Positions 1 through 10,429 of a stretch of DNA of 64,000 bases are shown here, piece after piece (position 1 is the stretch's first letter; each line of letters opens with the position of its first letter). Under the pieces are notes generated by a model. The model made no database searches. It saw only the letters and a program-made list of their open reading frames with translations, and was not told the DNA's origin. The stretch comes from Mycobacterium yunnanensis (GTDB taxonomy: Bacteria > Actinomycetota > Actinomycetes > Mycobacteriales > Mycobacteriaceae). Location: positions 605,472 through 669,471 of the forward strand of contig NZ_JACKVK010000008.1 of assembly GCF_025823185.1 (NCBI RefSeq), given 5' to 3'. Both the position numbers and the translations under genes were made by a program.

Positions 1-2
1 TC

Positions 3-710
3 GCCATGGCCGCCGACGGCGAGCCGGGCGCCCGGATCCTGGCCACGGTCGTCACGCGCGACAGCGAGGGCGTCGAGTTCGCCGGTGACTGGGATGCGTT
101 GGGGCAGCGGCTCTCCGCCAGCGGCAGCGTCGAATTCCACGACGTCGCCGTCGAGCCGGGGGACATCCTGGGCGAGGTCGGCGAGGAACCCTATTCGACG
201 CTCGTCACGCCGGGCGTGCAGCTGGGCTTCGCCAACCTGTACCTCGGCATCGCCGAAGGCGCGTTGGAGCGGGCCCGGGAGTTGACGCTGGAACGGCGTG
301 GCTCCTGGCTGCTGGGCACCGCCGAGCACTACTCGCGAGACCCGTTCGTGCAGCGCGTGTTCGGCGAGCTGCTGTCGCGCACCGCGGCCGTCGAAGCGCT
401 GGCCGATCGCTGGAATGCCCGCTTCGACCGGGTGATTGCCCGCGGCGCGGACGTGACCGCCGACGACCGCACCGAGGCCGAGATCGGCATCGCCAAGCTC
501 AAGGTCGTCGCCACCGAGACCGCACTCGAGGTCGCCCACCGCGTCTACGAGGTCACCGGCTCGAGCTCGACCCGCAGCCACGTCGGCCTCGACATCTACT
601 GGCGCAACATCCGCACGCACTCGCTGCACGACCCCGTCGACTACAAGAAGCTCGAGGTCGGCGCCAACTACCTCACCGGTGACGTGCAGCCAATCACGTT
701 GTACACCTAG
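3..710 (+). CDS. Acyl-CoA dehydrogenase / DszC-SfnB-like flavin monooxygenase, C-terminal part
   Basis: This gene runs in from before the window, so only about 235 C-terminal residues are visible. They show the tail of the acyl-CoA dehydrogenase fold: the last part of the middle beta domain (ending near VEFHDVAVEPGDIL), then a helical bundle. The closing stretch THSLHDPVDYKKLEVG, followed by a short tail, is typical of the FMN-dependent sulfur-acquisition branch (DszC, SfnB) rather than of true beta-oxidation dehydrogenases. That branch oxidises organic sulfur or related compounds with reduced flavin. The subfamily call rests on the C-terminal motif alone. An in-frame ATG at base 6 is not taken as the start because the fold is already under way there. 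Its stop overlaps by 4 bp the stop of the convergent TetR gene. Confidence 0.7.
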   Translation, partial: AMAADGEPGARILATVVTRDSEGVEFAGDWDALGQRLSASGSVEFHDVAVEPGDILGEVGEEPYSTLVTPGVQLGFANLYLGIAEGALERARELTLERRGSWLLGTAEHYSRDPFVQRVFGELLSRTAAVEALADRWNARFDRVIARGADVTADDRTEAEIGIAKLKVVATETALEVAHRVYEVTGSSSTRSHVGLDIYWRNIRTHSLHDPVDYKKLEVGANYLTGDVQPITLYT

Positions 711-1255
711 GAAACCGGCCATCCGGCGAGAGCCAGATCGGCAACGGCTCGCAGTTCCTCGCGGGTGGCGCCGCTGCGAGCCTGAACGGCGAGCCCTTGA
801 CAGACCACCAAGACCCATCGGGCCAACAGCATCGGATCGACGTTGGTCAGGTCGCCGTCGGCGACCGCCCTGTCGAAGCGTTCGGCGAGCCTGCCCACGG
901 TAGCCTCCCGCAGTTCGGCCAACCCGGGAGCCCGCCCGACGGTCAGGCAACCGGGTATCTCACCGCTGACGGTCTGCGCCGCGCCGCGCACCATCGCCTC
1001 GGCGACCTCGCGAGCCGTCGGTTGCGCGAGAGCGTCGACCAGATAATCGCCGGGACCGGCCATGTAGCGCTGGGCGGCGCGCGCGAACAGGTTCTCCTTG
1101 GATTCGAACTCGGCGTAGATGCTGCGCCGGTTCACACCGGTTGCCTCGCTGACGTCGCTGATCGACACGCCGTCGAATCCGCGTGCCCAGAACAACTTCA
1201 TCGCGGCGTCCTCGACCTGGCCCGGGTCGAACTCCCTCGGCCGACCGATCGCCAT
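707..1255 (-). CDS. TetR/AcrR family transcriptional regulator
   Basis: A 182-residue repressor. The N-terminus (about residues 8-55) is a standard TetR helix-turn-helix: FDPGQVEDAAMKLFWARGFD leads into VSISDVSEATGVNRRSIYAE. The rest is a helical ligand-binding domain resembling the TetR_C groups near YcdC/AcrR. The start at 1255 is fixed by a strong Shine-Dalgarno (GGAAGGAGG on the minus strand) just upstream; a longer open frame of 74 codons has no such support. It is divergent from the SDR gene, and the 113-bp spacer contains an imperfect palindrome that could be its operator. The natural inference is that it represses itself and the SDR gene. The ligand is unknown. Confidence 0.9.
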   Translation of the reverse strand: MAIGRPREFDPGQVEDAAMKLFWARGFDGVSISDVSEATGVNRRSIYAEFESKENLFARAAQRYMAGPGDYLVDALAQPTAREVAEAMVRGAAQTVSGEIPGCLTVGRAPGLAELREATVGRLAERFDRAVADGDLTNVDPMLLARWVLVVCQGLAVQARSGATREELRAVADLALAGWPVS

Positions 1256-1331
1256 GCGACCTCCTTCCGTCGTGACTCCGGTCACACCTGGAATGCCGGC
1301 GCGGTCGTCGGACTTGACCACATCGTACTTA

Positions 1332-1354
1332 GTAACACGACAGTTCGTAATTAC
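1332..1354. promoter_or_regulatory. Candidate TetR operator palindrome
   Basis: GTAA-c-ACGA-cagt-TCGT-aa-TTAC is an inverted repeat with two matched half-site blocks, one base short of perfect symmetry. It lies in the divergent TetR/SDR spacer, directly before the SDR Shine-Dalgarno (GGAG at about 1357). Size and place suit a TetR-family operator. The regulator-operator pairing is inferred from position only. Confidence 0.4.
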
Positions 1355-1368
1355 CTGGAGGCCATGAC

Positions 1369-2115
1369 ATGAGCGCAGCACCCCTGACCGGACGTCGAGC
1401 ACTGGTGACCGGAGGGTCCCGCGGCATCGGCGCCGAGATCGTCCGGCGGCTGGCGTCGGACGGCGCCGCAGTCGCATTCACCTACTCGTCGTCGAAGACC
1501 GAGGCCGACGCAGTCGTCGCCGAGGTCACCGCGACCGGCGCCACCGCGGTCGCCATCCAGGCAGACGCCGCCGACCCGACGCAGACCGGAGCCGCAGTTG
1601 ACCGCGCCGTTGCCGAACTTGGCGGGCTGGACATCGTGGTCAACAACGCCGCGACGGCGATTCTCGCCCCGGTCCACGAGTTCACCCCGGAGCAGTACGA
1701 CCGGCTGCTCGCCATCAACGTGGGCGGGGTGTTCTGGACGGTTCACGCCGCGCTTGCCCATCTCGGTGACGGCGCCCGCATCATCAACATCGGCAGCGTC
1801 AACGCCGACAGCGTGCCCACCCCGGCGACCGCGGTGTACGCACTCACCAAGGGCGCGGTGTCGTCCTTCACCCGTGGACTCGCCCGCGAGCTCGGCCCGC
1901 GCGGCATCACCGTCAACAACGTGCAGCCCGGCCCGATCAACACCGAAATGAACCCCGACGAAGGCGAATTCGCCGATTCCCTGCGACCGCTGACCGCGCT
2001 CGGGCGCTACGGAAAGACCAATGAGGTGGCCGCCGTCGTGAGCTTCCTGGCCGGCCCGGAATCCGCGTACGTCACCGGCGCGAACGTCAACGTCGACGGC
2101 GGATTCACCGTCTAG
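1369..2115 (+). CDS. SDR family NAD(P)-dependent oxidoreductase
   Basis: A classical short-chain dehydrogenase of 248 residues, the usual length. The cofactor motif TGGSRGIG sits at residues 14-21 and the NNAA structural motif near residue 90. The catalytic serine lies in the INIGSVNAD stretch and the YxxxK pair in VYALTKGAV around residue 157. The C-terminus ends YVTGANVNVDGGFTV, as in FabG-like quinone, ketone and sugar reductases. The start follows a GGAG sequence. It is divergent from the TetR gene, whose target it probably is; such pairs often reduce the reactive carbonyl or quinone sensed by the repressor. Substrate cannot be read from sequence. Its 3' end overlaps the convergent MFS gene by 11 bp. 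Confidence 0.9.
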   Translation: MSAAPLTGRRALVTGGSRGIGAEIVRRLASDGAAVAFTYSSSKTEADAVVAEVTATGATAVAIQADAADPTQTGAAVDRAVAELGGLDIVVNNAATAILAPVHEFTPEQYDRLLAINVGGVFWTVHAALAHLGDGARIINIGSVNADSVPTPATAVYALTKGAVSSFTRGLARELGPRGITVNNVQPGPINTEMNPDEGEFADSLRPLTALGRYGKTNEVAAVVSFLAGPESAYVTGANVNVDGGFTV

Positions 2116-3703
2116 CGTTGGCCTCGCGCACGGCCAGGTAGTGCTCGGAGACCGGTTCGCCGTCGACGTAGCGCTCCACGGTCTCTTCGATGACCCGATC
2201 CTGCCCGGTTTGCCGGGTGTAGTGCTGGTGCATGTGCTCACCCCAGGAGCGCACGACGAAGGTCTCCACGAACGTCGACTCGCGTTCGACGCTCCGATAC
2301 AGACGCCATTGCGACGCCCCGGTGCGTTGACGCGACCGGCCGAGCGCCGTCATGGCCGCCAAGAAGGCGTCTTCGTCGGCCTCGGCCACGCGGTAGGAGG
2401 TCAGCACCAGCACCGGTCCGTCGAGCGGTTCGGGCTCGAAGATGAGCGTCGGCTCGGGCCAATGCGACGACGGGGTGAGGTCGAGGCTGCTGGTCCTGGC
2501 GTGCAACGGCCACCACAGCGAGGACAGGGCGCACACCACCAGCAGTCCCGAACTCACCAGCAGGCTGGTCGAACTCGACGCGGCGCCGGCGACCACGCCC
2601 CACACGACCGAGCCGAGCGCCTGCCCGCCCATGAAGATCAGCTGGTAGACCGATAATCCGCGGGCGCGGACCCACGCCGGCAGGCTCAGCTGCATCGAGG
2701 CGTTCAGCGTCGACAGCGACAGCAACCAGGAGGCGCCGCCGACGATCAACGCCGCCAGCACGATTCCGAACACGGGCACCAGAGCCAGCACCGCGGTCGC
2801 GACCGCGAAACCCGAGGCGCCCACGGTGAGCAAGACGTTCTGACCGAATCGAGACCGCAACCGGCCTAACAGGAATGCTCCGATGACGGCGCCGAGGCCG
2901 ATCGCACCCAGCAGCAGCCCGTAGCCGGACGAGGACACTCCCAGGTTGTTGGCCGCCACCACCGGCAACAAGCCCCATAGCGCGCTTGCCGGGGCGATGA
3001 ACAGCGCGGCTCGCAGCAGGATCCGCCGCACGATCGGGGAGCTGCGGATGAAGCGGCCGCCCGCGCTGAGGGCGGCGAGCGCACGCTCAGGCGGATAGTT
3101 CTGTTCGACGGCGGGTCGGCGCCACCACACCAGCACCACGACGATGCCGACGAAGGACACCGCGTTCAGCGCGAACACCGACGTCGGCCCGGCGACCGAC
3201 ACCAGCACCCCGGCGATGGCCGGACCGATCGCCCTGGCCCCGTTGAGGCTCATGCTGCCCAGCGCTGCGGCGGCCGGAATCTGTTGGGCGGGAACGAGGT
3301 CGGGCTGAATGGCCTGCCAGGCCGGGGCGGTCAGCGCCTGACCGCAACCGATGACGAACAGCAGAGTCAACAGCACCGCCGGCGTCGTCAGCCCGAAGCC
3401 CGTCAGCGTGGCGAGCAACCCCACCCCGGCGGCCATGGCCCCCTGCGTCGCGATGAGCAGCCGGCGCCGGTCGACGAGATCGGCTAGGACTCCCGACGGC
3501 AGCGCCAGCAGCACCACCGGCAGCGTGGTCGCGGTCTGCACCAGCGGCACGAGCACGGCCGCGCGCGGATCGGCGACCAGCATCCATTGCGCCCCAACGG
3601 TTTGCATCCAGGTGCCGAGGTTGGACACCAGCTGGGCGATCCACAGTGCGCGGTAGACCGGTGACCGCAGAGGCGCCCACGTCGAGATGGGCGCAATGGT
3701 CAA
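2105..3703 (-). CDS. MFS transporter, EntS-type (MFS_3), with C-terminal ABM-like domain
   Basis: About 532 residues. The first roughly 410 form a 12-helix major facilitator of the MFS_3/EntS type, starting TWAPLRSPVYRALWIAQLVS with the loop motif LADLVDRRRLL after helix 2. Family members export siderophores or other small molecules across the inner membrane. After a short linker the last roughly 110 residues form a soluble domain (from VLVLTSYRVAEADEDAF) like the antibiotic-biosynthesis-monooxygenase ferredoxin-like fold that commonly trails this family. A TTG at 3703, eight bases after the preceding methyltransferase stop, is the best start; the frame stays open far upstream but there runs antisense to the methyltransferase. 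Probably co-transcribed with the methyltransferases. Substrate unknown. Confidence 0.85.
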   Translation of the reverse strand: MTIAPISTWAPLRSPVYRALWIAQLVSNLGTWMQTVGAQWMLVADPRAAVLVPLVQTATTLPVVLLALPSGVLADLVDRRRLLIATQGAMAAGVGLLATLTGFGLTTPAVLLTLLFVIGCGQALTAPAWQAIQPDLVPAQQIPAAAALGSMSLNGARAIGPAIAGVLVSVAGPTSVFALNAVSFVGIVVVLVWWRRPAVEQNYPPERALAALSAGGRFIRSSPIVRRILLRAALFIAPASALWGLLPVVAANNLGVSSSGYGLLLGAIGLGAVIGAFLLGRLRSRFGQNVLLTVGASGFAVATAVLALVPVFGIVLAALIVGGASWLLSLSTLNASMQLSLPAWVRARGLSVYQLIFMGGQALGSVVWGVVAGAASSSTSLLVSSGLLVVCALSSLWWPLHARTSSLDLTPSSHWPEPTLIFEPEPLDGPVLVLTSYRVAEADEDAFLAAMTALGRSRQRTGASQWRLYRSVERESTFVETFVVRSWGEHMHQHYTRQTGQDRVIEETVERYVDGEPVSEHYLAVREANARR

Positions 3704-3711
3704 GGGGTGTC

Positions 3712-4608
3712 TCAGCCCTTGACCATGGTGAATTGGCCCAATTCGCTGATGCCGCGCTGGAAGAAGTCGCTGCAACCCACCAGGTACTTCATGTACCGCT
3801 GGTAGACCTCTTCGGACGTGGCGGCAACGGCGGCATCGTGATTCGCCTCCAGGGCCGTGGCCCACAGATCCAGCGTGCGCACGTAGTGCTCGTCGAGCAA
3901 CTGCTTGTCGGTGACGGTGAAACCGGCGGCCTGGGACAGGTTGACGATGTCTTCGTCGCACGGAACCGACCCGCCGGGGAAGATCTCCTTGGCGATGAAC
4001 CGCATGAAGCGCAGGTCGGTCATGACGATCGGGATGCCCATCTCGGGCCACCGCTTGAGCGGATGCCCGAGGATTGCCTGCAGCACCATGCGGCCGTCGG
4101 AGGGCAGGAACCGGCTGCACGCCTCGAAGAACGGTGCGTACCGCTCCGGCGGGAACGCCTCGATGGCCTCCAGGCTGATGATCCGGTCGACGGGTTCGTC
4201 GAACTGCTCCCAGCCGCGCAACATCACACGACGACTGCGATCGGTGTCCAGCCCGTCGAGCAACTGCTGGCCGAAGGCGCACTGGTTCTTGCTCAACGTC
4301 AAACCGACGACGTTGACGTCGAACTTCTCGATCGCGCGCCGCATCACCGAACCCCAGCCGCAGCCGATGTCCAACAACGTCATTCCCGGTTCCAGGTTGA
4401 GCTTGCCGAGCGCGAGGTCGATCTTCGCCATCTGGGCTTCTTCGAGCGTCATGTCGTCGCGCTCGAAGTACGCGCAGCTGTAGGTCCGCGACGGATCCTG
4501 GAACAACCCGAAGAAGTCGTCGGACAGGTCGTAGTGAGCCTGCACCTCCTCGAAGTGCGGCTCCATCTCCGTGCGCCCCTTGGGACGCTTCACCGTGCTC
4601 TCAACCAT
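3712..4608 (-). CDS. Mycolic acid methyltransferase, MmaA1/UmaA-like
   Basis: A 298-residue SAM-dependent methyltransferase of the mycobacterial cyclopropane/mycolate family (usual length about 287). It has FEEVQAHYDLSDDFF, the YSCAYFERDDMTLEEAQ block and the SAM motif LLDIGCGWG at about residues 78-86. These enzymes modify double bonds of meromycolic acids on the acyl carrier. The motif that reads GAFEHF in true cyclopropane synthases is SLEAIEAF here, and the usual LLHTI is VLQAI. From memory MmaA1 has a similar FEAFDAF change, so a methyl-transfer role other than cyclopropanation is plausible. The 14 residues before Met15 exceed the family's usual N-terminus, so ATG 4566 is an alternative start. 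Same strand as the second methyltransferase and the MFS gene. Confidence 0.85.
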   Translation of the reverse strand: MVESTVKRPKGRTEMEPHFEEVQAHYDLSDDFFGLFQDPSRTYSCAYFERDDMTLEEAQMAKIDLALGKLNLEPGMTLLDIGCGWGSVMRRAIEKFDVNVVGLTLSKNQCAFGQQLLDGLDTDRSRRVMLRGWEQFDEPVDRIISLEAIEAFPPERYAPFFEACSRFLPSDGRMVLQAILGHPLKRWPEMGIPIVMTDLRFMRFIAKEIFPGGSVPCDEDIVNLSQAAGFTVTDKQLLDEHYVRTLDLWATALEANHDAAVAATSEEVYQRYMKYLVGCSDFFQRGISELGQFTMVKG

Positions 4609-4667
4609 TCCCCGACCAACTTCCGTCCGTCTGCTTCGGACTCTTCGTTCCTGCCTGTCCTACGTGT

Positions 4668-4693
4668 CCGTCAACGCCGTAAGGCGTTGACGG
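4668..4693 (-). terminator. Perfect 11-bp hairpin between the two methyltransferase genes
   Basis: CCGTCAACGCC, a 4-base loop, then GGCGTTGACGG. It begins directly after the stop codon of the upstream methyltransferase (minus strand). There is no T tract, so it would be an I-shaped or attenuating terminator, or an mRNA 3'-end stabiliser, rather than a classic intrinsic terminator. Confidence 0.5.
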
Positions 4694-5626
4694 TCAAGCC
4701 TTTTCGAGCGTGAACTGCGCGACGTCGGTGTAGCCCTCCCGGAACAGATCGGCGCAACCCTCGAGGTACTTGACGAACCGCTCGTAGATTTCCTCGCCTG
4801 CGATCTCGACGGCCTCGTCCTGCTTGGCCTTGAGGTTGTCGGCCCACGTGTCGAGGGTCTTGACGTAGTGCGGCTGCAGGTGCTGCTCGCGGGTGACCGT
4901 GTAGCCGGCGTCGACGGCGTGCTGCCTGACCATGGAGCCCAGCGGCAAGCGGCCGCCGGGATAGATGTAATCCATGATGAACTTGATGAAGCGCACCCGC
5001 GACATGGTCAGCGGCAGGCCCTTGGCCTTGATCTCCTCATCCTCCGGGATGATGATCGTGTGCAGCATCTGCACGCCGTCGTCGGGTAGCCACTCGTAGG
5101 TCTTCTTGAAGTAGTCGTCGTACTTGTTGAAGCCGAAGTGCTCGAAGGCGCCGATCGAGACGATCCGGTCGACCTTGCCGCTGAAGTCCTCCCACGGCTG
5201 GAGGCGGACGTCCATCGTCCGGTTGCCCTTGTAGTTGGCGACCCAGTGCTGGTCGATGTGCTGCTTCTGGTTCTCCGAGAGCGTCAGGCCGATGACGTTG
5301 ACGTCGTACTTCTCCACCGCCCGGTTGATGGTGGCGCCCCATCCGCAGCCGATGTCGAGAAGCGTCATGCCGGGCTCGAGGCCGAGCTTGCCGAGAGACA
5401 GGTCGATCTTCGCCAGCTGCGCCTGCTCGAGGGTGTAGTCGTCCTCTTCGAAGTACGCGCAGCTGTAGACCTGATTAGGGTCCTGCCACAGCTTGAAGAA
5501 CTCATTGCTGATGTCGTAGTGGAACTGGACTTCCTTCTTGTCCGACCCGCGCGTCTGGGACGCGGACTTGGACAGCCACAGGGACTGTGCAGGTGACGGG
5601 CTTCGTGTCTCACTCGAGGAATTCAT
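4694..5626 (-). CDS. Mycolic acid cyclopropane synthase-family methyltransferase
   Basis: A 310-residue mycolate SAM methyltransferase. VQFHYDISNEFFKLWQDP, the SCAYFEEDDYTLEQAQ block and the SAM site LLDIGCGWG are present. Unlike its neighbour it keeps the canonical active-site stretch SIGAFEHF and MLHTI, which in CmaA/PcaA enzymes surround the bound bicarbonate, so real cyclopropane-forming chemistry is likely. A roughly 25-residue N-terminal tail precedes the fold (family members have 10-20). The start ATG has only a weak ribosome site (AGGTTGG). Which meromycolate position it acts on cannot be told. It is first in a probable unit with the MmaA1-like gene and the exporter. These genes lie some 50 kb from the hadABC-rplA block, to which the mmaA cluster is attached in M. 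tuberculosis. Confidence 0.88.
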   Translation of the reverse strand: MNSSSETRSPSPAQSLWLSKSASQTRGSDKKEVQFHYDISNEFFKLWQDPNQVYSCAYFEEDDYTLEQAQLAKIDLSLGKLGLEPGMTLLDIGCGWGATINRAVEKYDVNVIGLTLSENQKQHIDQHWVANYKGNRTMDVRLQPWEDFSGKVDRIVSIGAFEHFGFNKYDDYFKKTYEWLPDDGVQMLHTIIIPEDEEIKAKGLPLTMSRVRFIKFIMDYIYPGGRLPLGSMVRQHAVDAGYTVTREQHLQPHYVKTLDTWADNLKAKQDEAVEIAGEEIYERFVKYLEGCADLFREGYTDVAQFTLEKA

Positions 5627-5872
5627 GAACCAACCTGTCGGCTATCGATTGTGGCTTTTGCGGCCGTACCGCCCAGCGTCTTCTTCGCCATGCCGGCTCA
5701 TCGACTCTATCCCCGTGGCGCGGTGAGTTCGACGCCGACGCGGCGGTGCGGGTGATCTTTCACACGGCCCCATTCGGGGCAGTGTTTGCGGGCCCGAGGG
5801 CGAGAAGTTGCTGAATCGGCGTCCGCGCGACCCGCCGTGACATCGGTCGACGAGGGAGCCCAAACTAGGCCC

Positions 5873-7740
<1,868 letters not shown>

Positions 7741-7918
7741 TCATCCGTTCTTGCCACTCGGGAGATAGCCATCACCTCTTTACTCGGCGTGTCTTACCCA
7801 TTCGTTACTCGTTGACACGTGACCGGATCGTGCCGTCACACATGTTGCGAAGAGTGGCTGTCGACCACCTACCATTGGGCTCGTCTTCTAGTCAGCGCGG
7901 AAAATCAATGGAGTTTCG

Positions 7919-9196
7919 TTGACGTCTATTCGTCGTGCCCGTGGGGCGTGGCTGGCCGCATCGTTCGCGGTGCTGGCCGTACTCGGTGGAGTCATGGTCA
8001 GCGGGTCGGAACGGTGTGTGCACGGTTGCCAGGTGCTGGCCGCACCGAAGGATCTGGCCGAGGCGCAGCCGGTTGCCGCCGTGCCCACGTCGACGCCTGC
8101 CGCGCTGTCCGTGGTGCCTGCGCCCGCCGCCGACAAGGTCAACCCGGCGAGCCCGGTGATGGTCACGGCGACCACGGGCTCCATCACCGACGTCACGATG
8201 ACCAGCGACAGCGGCAAGGTCATCCCCGGGGTCCTCACCCCGGACCACACCACCTGGAAGCCGACGATGCAGCTCGGCTACGGCCGCGCGTACACGCTGG
8301 CGGTGTCGGCTCGTGGCCCCAACGGCATGCCGTCGCGGCAGGAGACCACCTTCCACACCGTCTCGCCCAGCAATCAGACGCAGGTGTACTTCGAGACCAC
8401 CGACGGCGGACTGCTGCAGGACGGCGCCACCTACGGCATCGGCGAGGTCGTCGTCGCGCACTTCGACGAGGCGATCGACAACAAGGCCAACGCCGAGCGG
8501 CACCTGGCGGTGACCACCAATCCGCCGGTCGCCGGATCGTGGTACTGGGTCAACGACCAGACCGCCCACTGGCGGCCCGAGAAGTACTACGCGCCGGGCA
8601 CCACCGTGACGGTGGCGGGCAACGTCTACGGCACCCCGCTGGGCGACGGGCTGTACGGGCAGGAGGACGAGCACGTCTCCTTCAAGATCGGCGACGCCCA
8701 CGTCTCCATCGCCGACGACACCACGCACATGGTCAGCGTGTACGACAACGGCAAGCTGGTCCGCACCATGCCGACGTCGATGGGCATGGGCGGCATCCAG
8801 ACCATCGCCGGCACCACGTTCTCGTTCTTCACTCCGCCCGGGGTGTACACGGTGCTCAGCAAGGCCAATCCGGTGATCATGGACTCCTCGACTTTCGGGC
8901 TTCCGACGAACTCGCGGCTGGGCTACAAGGAGTCGATTTCCTATGCCACCAAGATCAGCACCGACGGCATCTATCTGCATCAGCTGAATTCGACGGTGTG
9001 GGCCCAAGGCAACACCGACACCTCGCACGGCTGCCTCAACCTCAACGGCGACAATGCCGCATGGTTCTTCGACTTCGCGGTGCCAGGAGACGTCGTCGAG
9101 GTCCGCAACACCGGAGGAAAGCCACTGCAGATCTCGCAGAACGGCGACTGGACGGTGCCGTGGGATCAGTGGCTCAAGGGCAGCAAGCTGACGTAG
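7919..9196 (+). CDS. L,D-transpeptidase (Ig-like domains plus YkuD), LdtMt2/LdtMt5-like
   Basis: About 425 residues. An N-terminal signal or anchor helix (residues 8-28) is followed by two Ig-like domains (about 55-150 and 150-265, including LGYGRAYTLAVSARG and TNPPVAGSWYWVND). A YkuD catalytic domain follows from about residue 270. The catalytic signature is present: a histidine in YLHQLN, then SHGCLNL with the nucleophilic cysteine. Such enzymes form the 3-3 peptidoglycan crosslinks that predominate in mycobacteria. The C-terminal cap ending WTVPWDQW matches mycobacterial Ldts. The start is a TTG preceded by GGAG at 5 bases. Cysteines at residues 33 and 37 could mark a lipobox but the context is poor. 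Confidence 0.92.
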   Translation: MTSIRRARGAWLAASFAVLAVLGGVMVSGSERCVHGCQVLAAPKDLAEAQPVAAVPTSTPAALSVVPAPAADKVNPASPVMVTATTGSITDVTMTSDSGKVIPGVLTPDHTTWKPTMQLGYGRAYTLAVSARGPNGMPSRQETTFHTVSPSNQTQVYFETTDGGLLQDGATYGIGEVVVAHFDEAIDNKANAERHLAVTTNPPVAGSWYWVNDQTAHWRPEKYYAPGTTVTVAGNVYGTPLGDGLYGQEDEHVSFKIGDAHVSIADDTTHMVSVYDNGKLVRTMPTSMGMGGIQTIAGTTFSFFTPPGVYTVLSKANPVIMDSSTFGLPTNSRLGYKESISYATKISTDGIYLHQLNSTVWAQGNTDTSHGCLNLNGDNAAWFFDFAVPGDVVEVRNTGGKPLQISQNGDWTVPWDQWLKGSKLT

Positions 9197-9214
9197 GCGC
9201 AAGCCCCGCGCCCT

Positions 9215-9273
9215 GCGAGACATAAGCCACGGCGGCCGTCACCGGCGTGTCGCCGCCAACGCTTATGTCTCGC
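9215..9273. terminator. Large nested palindrome between convergent genes
   Basis: Outer arms GCGAGACATAAGC and GCTTATGTCTCGC are perfect 13-bp complements. Inside them GGCGGC pairs with GCCGCC. It lies between the converging Ldt and methyltransferase stops, so a bidirectional terminator is the simplest reading. There are no flanking T tracts, and a dispersed intergenic palindrome or protein site is also possible. Confidence 0.45.
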
Positions 9274-9277
9274 GATG

Positions 9278-10429
9278 TCACACGAGGTTGACGAGGTCGG
9301 CGTAGGCCCCCAGCTCGTCGACGAACCCGTCGGGAAAGCGTAGCGAGCCCTTCTGGGTCCGGCGGATGAAACCCGTTGCCGCCCTTGCCGACAACGGCTT
9401 GCCGGGAAACGCGAGGAAGTCCGCCAACGGTAGCCGCGGTTCCCACGCCGGCCACGGCCCCACGTCGGCGTCGTGCACCACGCCGTCGAGGTCCGCCCAG
9501 GCCGCCCGGCGCGACCACGCCGCACCGTCACGCGGTCGGTCGCGCGACGCGTCGTATCGGCCGGGGTCCGCGAGCCGTCCGCCGATCCACGTCGCCACCG
9601 GCACGCTCACTGAATTGCCCACCATCCGCCACCGCTCACCGCGGCGGGCGACCTCCTCCGCGGGTGCGGTCCAGTCGACCGGAAAGCCTTGCAACCGTTC
9701 GGTGTCGCGCAGATCGGGTGTCACGTAGGCGCCGGACGGAAGGCGAATGGCCGGGGGAGACGGCACCCCCACCGAGGAGCCGCACTTGATCGGTGGCACC
9801 GCGTCGACTGCCCAGCCGAACGAGCGCATGCCCTCGGTCCAGTAGAAGCCGCAGGCGACGTCGGGATACCCCCACGTCTGAGTCGGTTTGGCGCAGTCGC
9901 CAGCCAGCAGCACGTCCCGCGGGTCACCCACCCGCGAGCCCACCAGATACCAGCGGTTGCGCCGCTGCGGCAGGCCGAACGCCTGGGTGTCGACGACGCG
10001 GTACGCCCACCGGTAGCCCAGTTCGGTCAGCGCCGACGTCACCACCTCCAAGGCGGCACCCTTGCCAAGGGAGATGAGGAACGGCACGTTCTCCAGCACC
10101 ACCCATGGCACGTCACCGCCCTCGAGCAGGCGCAGCACCTCGCCGACCAAACTGCTTCTGGCGCCGTCGATTCCGGCCTTGCGGCCGACGCTGCTGAGGT
10201 CTTGGCACGGGAAGCCCGCCACGACGACGTCGGTGCCGCGCGGCAGCGCGACGACGTCGCGGACGTCGCCCTCGAGCGTGGTGTCGGGGAACCGTCGGCG
10301 TAGGACGTGCATGGCGGCGGGGGAGTTTTCGACGAGCAGATGCGTGTGGTGTCCGGCAGCTGCCATGCCCAGCTCGAGACCGCCGATGCCGGCGAACAGT
10401 CCCGCGACCCTCAGGCTCACCGCAGCCAT
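9278..10429 (-). CDS. DNA (cytosine-5-)-methyltransferase
   Basis: About 383 residues with C5-methyltransferase motifs in order: I (GLFAGIGGLELGM), IV (VVAGFPCQDLS, with the catalytic Cys), VI (VVLENVPF), VIII (LPQRRNRWYLVG), and IX/X (LQGFPVDWTAP, then MVGNSVSVPVA). All key residues are intact. The region between VIII and IX, which recognises the target, is short. A trailing roughly 95 residues after motif X (from RLADPGRYDASRDRP) are an extra C-terminal piece. The ATG at 10429 overlaps the upstream methyltransferase; a GTG at 10420 giving a 4-bp GTGA overlap is an equally good start, and either implies translational coupling. Methylation target unknown. Confidence 0.9.
   Translation of the reverse strand: MAAVSLRVAGLFAGIGGLELGMAAAGHHTHLLVENSPAAMHVLRRRFPDTTLEGDVRDVVALPRGTDVVVAGFPCQDLSSVGRKAGIDGARSSLVGEVLRLLEGGDVPWVVLENVPFLISLGKGAALEVVTSALTELGYRWAYRVVDTQAFGLPQRRNRWYLVGSRVGDPRDVLLAGDCAKPTQTWGYPDVACGFYWTEGMRSFGWAVDAVPPIKCGSSVGVPSPPAIRLPSGAYVTPDLRDTERLQGFPVDWTAPAEEVARRGERWRMVGNSVSVPVATWIGGRLADPGRYDASRDRPRDGAAWSRRAAWADLDGVVHDADVGPWPAWEPRLPLADFLAFPGKPLSARAATGFIRRTQKGSLRFPDGFVDELGAYADLVNLV

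Noticed and set aside
3704..4282. Upstream extension of the MFS reading frame
   Set aside because: It runs antisense through the methyltransferase gene and has no transporter-like sequence; the transporter begins at the TTG near 3703.
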